This document shows, one piece after another, positions 54,404-59,681 of a DNA stretch of 59,681 nucleotides. Positions within the stretch are counted from its first letter, which is position 1. Each line of letters opens with the position of its first letter. The DNA is taken from contig NZ_JAQMUB010000024.1 in the NCBI RefSeq assembly GCF_028330965.1, positions 1-59,681 of the forward strand, in the 5' to 3' direction. This DNA is from Oscillatoria sp. CS-180. GTDB lineage: Bacteria > Cyanobacteriota > Cyanobacteriia > Phormidesmidales > Phormidesmidaceae. Under the pieces are notes generated by a model. That model made no database searches. It had not been told where the DNA came from and was given only the letters and a program-made list of their open reading frames with translations. A program made the position numbers and the translations under genes.

Positions 54404-56254
54404 ATGCGCGTGTCTCATTCCATCAAACGATTTGCTCACAACTGGATAAAACGCTTTAGCGTCGCGGTATTAACAGGGGGAACGCTGGTGTCTGTCGCGA
54501 CATCGGCAAAGGCTGTTGAGACGGTTACGATTGAGTTAGGTCCTGCTGAAACTGAAATTCACGTCAGTGATTTAGAGTCATTTGCCCAGACAGGACAGGT
54601 GCCCACTCGGCTGAAGCTGTATCGCTCTTTCCTGACACCTATGCTTCAGCAAACCCTTTACAATCCCCTCGATGTTGAGCCCACTATTCGCGATCGCTTT
54701 CTGCAAGATCTGATTGGAACCGAAAATGGACGTCCTCTGGTTAACATGCTCTCAGAGATTGCCCCCAGCCTGACGCCTGAAGCTATCCAAACAGCGATAG
54801 GAGAAGTTGAAGCAGGGGCCAACGGCGTGACCGCAATCAGTTTGTTGCAGGCATTGCCAGGAGAAACGCTCTCACTCAATGGAGCTGCTCTTCTGCGAGT
54901 GCTGTCGCAATTAGGGCTGTCACATCTGGAACAAACTGCTCTCAGTAAGGTGCTTTATCAAGAGCTGCGAGAGAAATCTCCAGTTCCTTTTTCAGGACGC
55001 TTTGAACCCTCCATCCCCGGCAATCGCCGCGTTGAGCAGTGGTCGGTTTCTTTTCGGGATCATGAGCGCGATCGTGTGATCCCCATCGATCTGTATTGGA
55101 CTGAGTTCAATCCGGGTCCCACGGTGATTCTTTCCCACGGATTCGGGGCTGATCGCCATTTCTTAGATTATTTAGCCCGACATTTGGCTTCTCATGGTCT
55201 AACGGTGGTTGCCCTAGAACATCCTGGAAGCAACGTTGATGCTTTAGTCAAAGAAGAAGGGGCACTACTGCCGCCCCATGAGTTTGTTCAACGACCTCAG
55301 GACGTCAGCTTCATCCTAAATCGTCTAGAGGACCTGAACCGACATTCTTTCTTTCTCAAGGGTCGCCTCAAGATGGACAAGATCACGCTGGTAGGGCATT
55401 CTCTCGGTGGTTATACCGGATTAGTTCTAGCGGGCGGAAAGGTCAATCCTGTTGCGGTTGCGAATTTCTGTAATGGGCTAGCAATTGGTGCTTCATCGCC
55501 CGCCGATTGGTTTCAATGTGCCGCGGCAGACGCAGAGTTACCGCCCCATAGTTTGGCAGATTCGCGGATTACCCAGCTGGTCTTGATGAATCCGCTGGCA
55601 GGTCACATTTTTGGCGACAAGGGATTACGCCAGGTGAAGATCCCAACTCTAGTGATCACCAGCACTAAAGATGGCATTGCTTCAATATCGGATCAGCAGC
55701 TGCGCCCATTTAATCAGCTAACGGGACCGCGATCGCTCGTCGCCATCATTGGAGGCACTCATCTCAGTGTTGGCGATCCTCAAAACATCAATCCTGCTTT
55801 AACTCAAGTTCCTTTTATGCCGGAGCACCCTGAGGAAGAGACGCTACCGCTACGGCACTATTTGAATGGGACGGTGTTGAGCTTTGTGATGCAGCAAACT
55901 CACGAAGCAAAACAGTATCGGCCCTTTTTGAGTTCGGATTATGCTCAGCTATTTTCGACAGACCAGTTGCCCATTCGATATAGCGATCGTCTCCCCAAGA
56001 GCGTGGATCGATGGTTAGCAAATCGAGATCGTCTCACCCATCGCTTCACTCCAACGTTCAAGAGCATTGCCTCACTGCTGCATTTAGAATTTATTGATGC
56101 TCAGCATCGAGTTGCCAATTTGCGGCGAGACACGCTGGAACGATTGCCCGTTCGCCCAACTGATGTTGCTAATCGGCTGGCGCCAAGGGCACCCAAAACG
56201 TATCGCACTGCTGAGGGACAGTCTAATCGTGAGTCGTCCCGTCCGGCAGAATAG
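54404..56254 (+). CDS. DUF1400 alpha/beta hydrolase (exported, cyanobacterial)
   Basis: This is a 616-residue exported hydrolase. The N-terminal signal sequence (VAVLTGGTLVSVATSAKA) precedes a DUF1400 region (about 35-165, TVTIELGPAETEIHVSDLES onward). An alpha/beta-hydrolase domain (about 200-480) follows. The nucleophile elbow is VGHSLGGYTG (about 330), the acid lies in ITSTKDGIA, and the His is in GGTHLSVGD (about 452). The C-terminal 130 residues are specific. It is cyanobacteria-specific and of unknown substrate, probably a lipase- or dienelactone-hydrolase-like enzyme. Its end overlaps the convergent pentapeptide gene by 32 bp. Confidence 0.83.
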   Translation: MRVSHSIKRFAHNWIKRFSVAVLTGGTLVSVATSAKAVETVTIELGPAETEIHVSDLESFAQTGQVPTRLKLYRSFLTPMLQQTLYNPLDVEPTIRDRFLQDLIGTENGRPLVNMLSEIAPSLTPEAIQTAIGEVEAGANGVTAISLLQALPGETLSLNGAALLRVLSQLGLSHLEQTALSKVLYQELREKSPVPFSGRFEPSIPGNRRVEQWSVSFRDHERDRVIPIDLYWTEFNPGPTVILSHGFGADRHFLDYLARHLASHGLTVVALEHPGSNVDALVKEEGALLPPHEFVQRPQDVSFILNRLEDLNRHSFFLKGRLKMDKITLVGHSLGGYTGLVLAGGKVNPVAVANFCNGLAIGASSPADWFQCAAADAELPPHSLADSRITQLVLMNPLAGHIFGDKGLRQVKIPTLVITSTKDGIASISDQQLRPFNQLTGPRSLVAIIGGTHLSVGDPQNINPALTQVPFMPEHPEEETLPLRHYLNGTVLSFVMQQTHEAKQYRPFLSSDYAQLFSTDQLPIRYSDRLPKSVDRWLANRDRLTHRFTPTFKSIASLLHLEFIDAQHRVANLRRDTLERLPVRPTDVANRLAPRAPKTYRTAEGQSNRESSRPAE

Positions 56255-57062
56255 CACCTGTTAAAACAGCATTTCTCAGATTGACATAATCCATGTTGGC
56301 GTTGATCATAACGGCTTCATTCAACATTGCTCCGCTGAGGTTGGACCAACTCAGTTTGGCTCGATAGAATGTTGCTCCTCGCAACTCAGCTCCGCGTAGA
56401 GAGCTCCAACTTAGATTGGCTCCCCTCAAATTAGCCTGCACAAGCTGAGCGTTCACCAGCGTACAGCCCTGAAGTTTGGCTCGACTTAAATCTGCGCCCC
56501 CAAGGTCGGCACCATCCAAATTGGCACCGCTCAGCAGTGCCGTAGACAAGCTGGCCCCGGTCAAGGTAGCCCCCGTTAAAATTGCATTAGCAAAACTAGC
56601 CCCTTCTAATTTTGATAAGGTCAAATCCGTCTCAATCAGATGACATCGATTCAATGCTGAATGAGACAGATTTGCTTCTCTGAGGAAGGCATGATCCAGG
56701 ATAGCTTCGTTGAGATTCGCATCTTGAATCCGGGCATTTTCTAGGATTGTGTATGTCAGATTTGCGCCTCTAATTCCTGCTTCGTCGAGGTTCACGCCCT
56801 TCATATTGGCATTGGATAAATCAGCGCCAATCAGATTTACCAACTCCATTTGTGCATACTGCAAGATAGATTTCGTCAGAATAGCCTCTCGCAGATTTGC
56901 GCCCTTCAAATCGGCTCCTGACAGATCCGCTCCAGTCAGATTTGCTTGCCGGAAGTTCACATCCCTCAAGTTTTCATTTTTAAGCCGAATGCCCTTCAAA
57001 TCTGCACCGCGAAAATCGCGTTCCCCAGAGGCATATCGCGCTGTTATTTCATTGGCATCCAT
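56223..57062 (-). CDS. Pentapeptide-repeat protein
   Basis: This is a 279-residue protein made almost entirely of pentapeptide repeats of the form A(D/N)LxG, in a right-handed quadrilateral beta-helix. Repeats run from about residue 15 to 270, for example LTGADLSGADLKGANLREA and LSGANLDGADLGGADLSRA. It has a short N-terminal cap (MDANEITARYASGERDFRG) and no signal peptide, so it is cytoplasmic. Cyanobacteria have many such proteins of unknown function. The 373-bp region upstream, 57063-57435, holds no gene. Confidence 0.93.
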   Translation of the reverse strand: MDANEITARYASGERDFRGADLKGIRLKNENLRDVNFRQANLTGADLSGADLKGANLREAILTKSILQYAQMELVNLIGADLSNANMKGVNLDEAGIRGANLTYTILENARIQDANLNEAILDHAFLREANLSHSALNRCHLIETDLTLSKLEGASFANAILTGATLTGASLSTALLSGANLDGADLGGADLSRAKLQGCTLVNAQLVQANLRGANLSWSSLRGAELRGATFYRAKLSWSNLSGAMLNEAVMINANMDYVNLRNAVLTGAILPDGTTHD

Positions 57063-57435
57063 ACAGTTGATCCTGGTTCAGGAATTCTTGGGAAAACATC
57101 TTGCGTTAGCTTGCTACCTACGCTAACGCGGCTTTGGCAAAGGGGCTATTGTCGAGGGTGGAATTGGGAGCGTTTCCCAAATTTTCAAAAGCTTACGGGG
57201 CATCGTAAAGCACGGCTCAGTAATCTTAACGCGATTTCTGTTGGACACTGTTTTGTTCACAAAATCAGCCATTTTTGACGAGAAGCGCAGATATGTAAAC
57301 CGCTAGTAAAAGGGTCATTAAGTTACGCAAAGCGTTTGTGCTTATGGGTTTTCAATGATTGCATCTATGTAACGGAAGCCACCGCATTCGATAGGATTGG
57401 ATGAGCAATTTTGAGAGCAGACGGACATAATCATC
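57063..57435. other. Divergent promoter region of pentapeptide and ilvD genes
   Basis: 373 bp between the two divergent genes. It has no ORF or repeat copy that I can support. No sequence is a confident promoter. Confidence 0.4.
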
Positions 57436-59124
57436 ATGTCGGATAACCGTAGAAGCCAAGTCGTTACGCAGGGAGTGCAACGAACTCCTAACCGAGCTAT
57501 GTTGCGGGCTGTTGGCTTTGAGGACAACGATTTTTCAAAGCCAATTGTGGGCGTAGCCAACGGATTTAGCACAATTACTCCTTGCAACATGGGGTTAGGC
57601 GATCTGGCTCAGCGGGCAGAGGCGGGGGTTCAACAGGCGGGAGGAATGCCACAGCTGTTCGGCACGATTACTATCAGCGATGGCATTTCGATGGGTACTG
57701 AGGGAATGAAATATTCTCTAGTTTCCCGCGAAGTGATTGCTGATTCCATCGAGACGGTTTGCAATGGTCAAAGTTTGGACGGTGTGATTGCAATTGGAGG
57801 CTGTGATAAGAACATGCCCGGTGCCATGATTGCAATGTGCCGACTGAACATTCCTGCAATCTTTGTTTACGGTGGCACGATCAAGCCAGGTCACTATAAC
57901 GGCGAAGATTTGACGGTGGTCAGCGCGTTTGAGGCTGTGGGTCAGTACAGTGCAGGCAAGATCGGTGACGACGAACTGCTAGCGGTGGAGCGCAACGCCT
58001 GTCCGGGTGCGGGGTCCTGTGGCGGCATGTATACGGCTAATACGATGTCCTCCGCGTTTGAGGCCATGGGCATGAGCTTGATGTACTCTTCTACGATGGC
58101 GGCTGAGGATGCAGAAAAGGCCGACAGCACTGAAAAGTCTGCCTTTGCCTTAGTGGAGGCCATTCGTAAACAGATTTTGCCGAAACAAATCCTAACGCGG
58201 AAAGCATTTGAAAATGCGATCGCAGTCATCATGGCAGTCGGTGGTTCAACTAACTCGGTGCTTCATCTGCTGGCGATTGCCAATGCGATCGATGTTAGCC
58301 TCACCATTGATGATTTTGAAACGATTCGTCAACGGGTTCCTGTCCTTTGCAACTTAAAGCCTTCTGGTCGCTACGTTGCTACTGACTTTCACCAAGCAGG
58401 AGGCGTCCCCCAAGTGATGAAGATGCTGCTCAGTCAGGGCCTTCTGCATGGAGATGCTCTGACCATCACTGGAGAAACCATTGCAGAGCTATTGGCGGAT
58501 ATTCCTGAAACTCCCCGTACGGATCAGGATGTCATTCGGCCATTCGATAACCCGATGTATCCTCAGGGCCACCTCGGCATCCTTAAGGGTAATCTAGCCA
58601 CCGAGGGCGCCGTCGCTAAACTAACGGGAATTAAGAAGCGTCAAATTACTGGACCGGCTCGGGTATTTGACTCTGAAGAAGCCTGTCTTCGAGCCATTTT
58701 AGACAAGCAGATTCAGGCGGGCGATGTGGTGGTGGTGCGTTATGAAGGTCCTAAAGGTGGGCCAGGTATGCGAGAAATGTTAGCGCCAACATCGGCCATC
58801 ATCGGTGCAGGGTTAGGCGACTCTGTGGGTCTGATTACGGACGGACGCTTCTCAGGGGGCACCTATGGCATGGTTGTGGGTCATGTTGCTCCAGAAGCGG
58901 CGGTTGGCGGGGCGATCGCCCTCGTCAAAGAAGGTGATTTGATTACTATTGACGCGGATAAGAATCAACTTCATCTCAATGTTTCAGACGAAGAGTTAGA
59001 CACTCGTCGAGCCGCTTGGCAAAGCCGTAAACCGAACTACAGCCGAGGCGTTTTAGGCAAATATGCTAAGCTCGTCTCCTCTAGCAGTCGTGGAGCTGTA
59101 ACAGATTTAGGTCTGTTTGATTAA
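57436..59124 (+). CDS. ilvD: Dihydroxy-acid dehydratase
   Basis: IlvD dehydrates 2,3-dihydroxy acids in the valine/isoleucine pathway and needs an Fe-S cluster. The 562-residue protein keeps the three cluster Cys regions: TPCNMG (Cys50), GGCDKNMPG (about 120) and [17 protein letters not shown] (about 190). The active-site block VAVGGSTN-like (here [15 protein letters not shown]) and SDGRFSGGT-like (here [13 protein letters not shown]) are also present. The total length is usual. It starts at ATG 57436. It is divergent from the pentapeptide gene and probably monocistronic. Confidence 0.97.
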   Translation: MSDNRRSQVVTQGVQRTPNRAMLRAVGFEDNDFSKPIVGVANGFSTITPCNMGLGDLAQRAEAGVQQAGGMPQLFGTITISDGISMGTEGMKYSLVSREVIADSIETVCNGQSLDGVIAIGGCDKNMPGAMIAMCRLNIPAIFVYGGTIKPGHYNGEDLTVVSAFEAVGQYSAGKIGDDELLAVERNACPGAGSCGGMYTANTMSSAFEAMGMSLMYSSTMAAEDAEKADSTEKSAFALVEAIRKQILPKQILTRKAFENAIAVIMAVGGSTNSVLHLLAIANAIDVSLTIDDFETIRQRVPVLCNLKPSGRYVATDFHQAGGVPQVMKMLLSQGLLHGDALTITGETIAELLADIPETPRTDQDVIRPFDNPMYPQGHLGILKGNLATEGAVAKLTGIKKRQITGPARVFDSEEACLRAILDKQIQAGDVVVVRYEGPKGGPGMREMLAPTSAIIGAGLGDSVGLITDGRFSGGTYGMVVGHVAPEAAVGGAIALVKEGDLITIDADKNQLHLNVSDEELDTRRAAWQSRKPNYSRGVLGKYAKLVSSSSRGAVTDLGLFD

Positions 59125-59148
59125 TCTGCCATACGACCGAATGACAAT

Positions 59149-59442
59149 TTATTCAGTCAGAGAGTACTGTATGCATATCGGCAATAGCGACTGACTGGTC
59201 TGAAGCTGGGTCTGAGCGGAGTTGAAGAGCTGGTAGATGCTAGTTTTGACTCCGCTTAGCCGGTAACAAATGGTGAGTTGTAGATCTTTTGCACTGAAAC
59301 CCTGAAACGTATGGAGTGTTTCTCTAGCTGAAATTGTATGGATCATAGATTTCGAAATCATGGGAAAAGCGATAAAACCATCAAACTCATTCCAAAAATC
59401 TTGAGTAACCATTCGCCATCTACTGCATAAATGGGTTGCCAT
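59149..59442 (-). CDS. Uncertain small ORF
   Basis: The 97-codon frame has an ATG at 59442 and no family signature. It contains a stretch TQDFWNEFDGFIAFPMISKS that looks partly protein-like, but there is no Shine-Dalgarno, and codon use is not distinctive. It may be chance. It lies next to the transposase end, so it could also be decayed sequence. Confidence 0.25.
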   Translation of the reverse strand: MATHLCSRWRMVTQDFWNEFDGFIAFPMISKSMIHTISARETLHTFQGFSAKDLQLTICYRLSGVKTSIYQLFNSAQTQLQTSQSLLPICIQYSLTE

Positions 59443-59600
59443 CCGTATTGATTCAATTTGCTAATGCTGATCCAACACAAGATTTTAATTGACTATTATC
59501 TAGAGACTGTTTCTATGTGAAGCTTTAGGGGGCTTCATGCTACTAGTACCGCATGGCAGAAATGGCGTTACCCTTTAGAACCGTCTCTGAGATTCCGATG

Positions 59601-59681
59601 ATGCCCCGTCTTTCTGCTCCAGCGATTACTTTGAGCGCGTCAGAACAGGATGAGCTAGAGTCCCTAGCGAAGCGCCCCAGC
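59601..59681 (+). mobile_element. 5' end of an IS630-like transposase gene (cut by window end)
   Basis: From the ATG at 59601 (or 59598) the frame reads MPRLSAPAITLSASEQDELE and continues open to the window end. The start MPRLSAPAI and the ESLAKRPS-like continuation resemble the N-terminal helix-turn-helix of IS630-family transposases. The left inverted repeat of the element probably lies between about 59520 and 59590 but cannot be fixed. The catalytic part is outside the window. Confidence 0.65.

Noticed and set aside
1-59681. CRISPR arrays, prophage or plasmid replication genes
   Set aside because: I looked for regularly spaced direct repeats, cas genes, integrases, phage structural genes and Rep proteins. 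None was seen; the only regular repeats are the coding repeats, the 14-bp tandems and the dispersed family.

Overview
The window looks like chromosomal DNA of a cyanobacterium. The HIP1 octamer GCGATCGC is scattered throughout, and several genes are typical of oxygenic phototrophs: vipp1, a GUN4-domain gene, ycf35 with its DUF2997 and ferredoxin neighbours, rpaA and a group 3 sigma factor (sigF). The genus cannot be fixed from sequence reading alone; a Leptolyngbya-like or Acaryochloris-like lineage would fit. Coding direction changes often and few long operons are visible.

Layout. 0-6 kb: 5S rRNA with its terminator (end of an rRNA operon), a methyltransferase, a TerB-like protein, a Crp-like regulator, an inositol-phosphatase-family enzyme, a DCC thiol oxidoreductase and tRNA-Arg(CCG). 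6-14 kb: an envelope and signalling locus with an outer-membrane barrel candidate, two paralogous secreted FecR-domain proteins (one with a long proline-rich repeat tail) and a CHASE2-adenylate cyclase, followed by a HEPN/MNT pair. 15-24 kb: an SSS symporter, vipp1, a 1265-residue modular protein whose first 72 residues are a ubiquitin homologue, and an HlyD-type adaptor. 24-33 kb: cobS, tgt, a cupin fragment, a large phosphoesterase with a DUF4114-like tail, an S9 peptidase and GUN4. 33-44 kb: icd, an SppA-type protease, sigF, a sulfite-oxidase-like enzyme, rpaA, ferredoxin-ycf35-DUF2997, a saccharopine-dehydrogenase-like protein and a CDF exporter. 44-59 kb: a ZIP-type transporter with an inserted cNMP-binding domain, rhodanese, hydrolases, a GT39-like membrane protein, a flotillin/OB-fold pair, a SLOG protein, a DUF1400 hydrolase, a pentapeptide-repeat protein and ilvD. 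The window ends inside an IS630-like transposase.

Main points of interest. (1) The ubiquitin fold fused in frame to a lamin-tail/cadherin/Calx-beta-like exoprotein (18513-22310). It lacks the Gly-Gly tail and has no signal peptide. (2) An apparently undescribed intergenic repeat of about 100 bp, with ten recognisable copies in both orientations. (3) The FecR/FecR/CHASE2-cyclase/barrel locus, together with two cyclic-nucleotide-binding-domain proteins elsewhere in the window. (4) A phosphoesterase in which several metal or catalytic His positions are replaced. Functions are inferred from motifs read by eye; no database search was possible.
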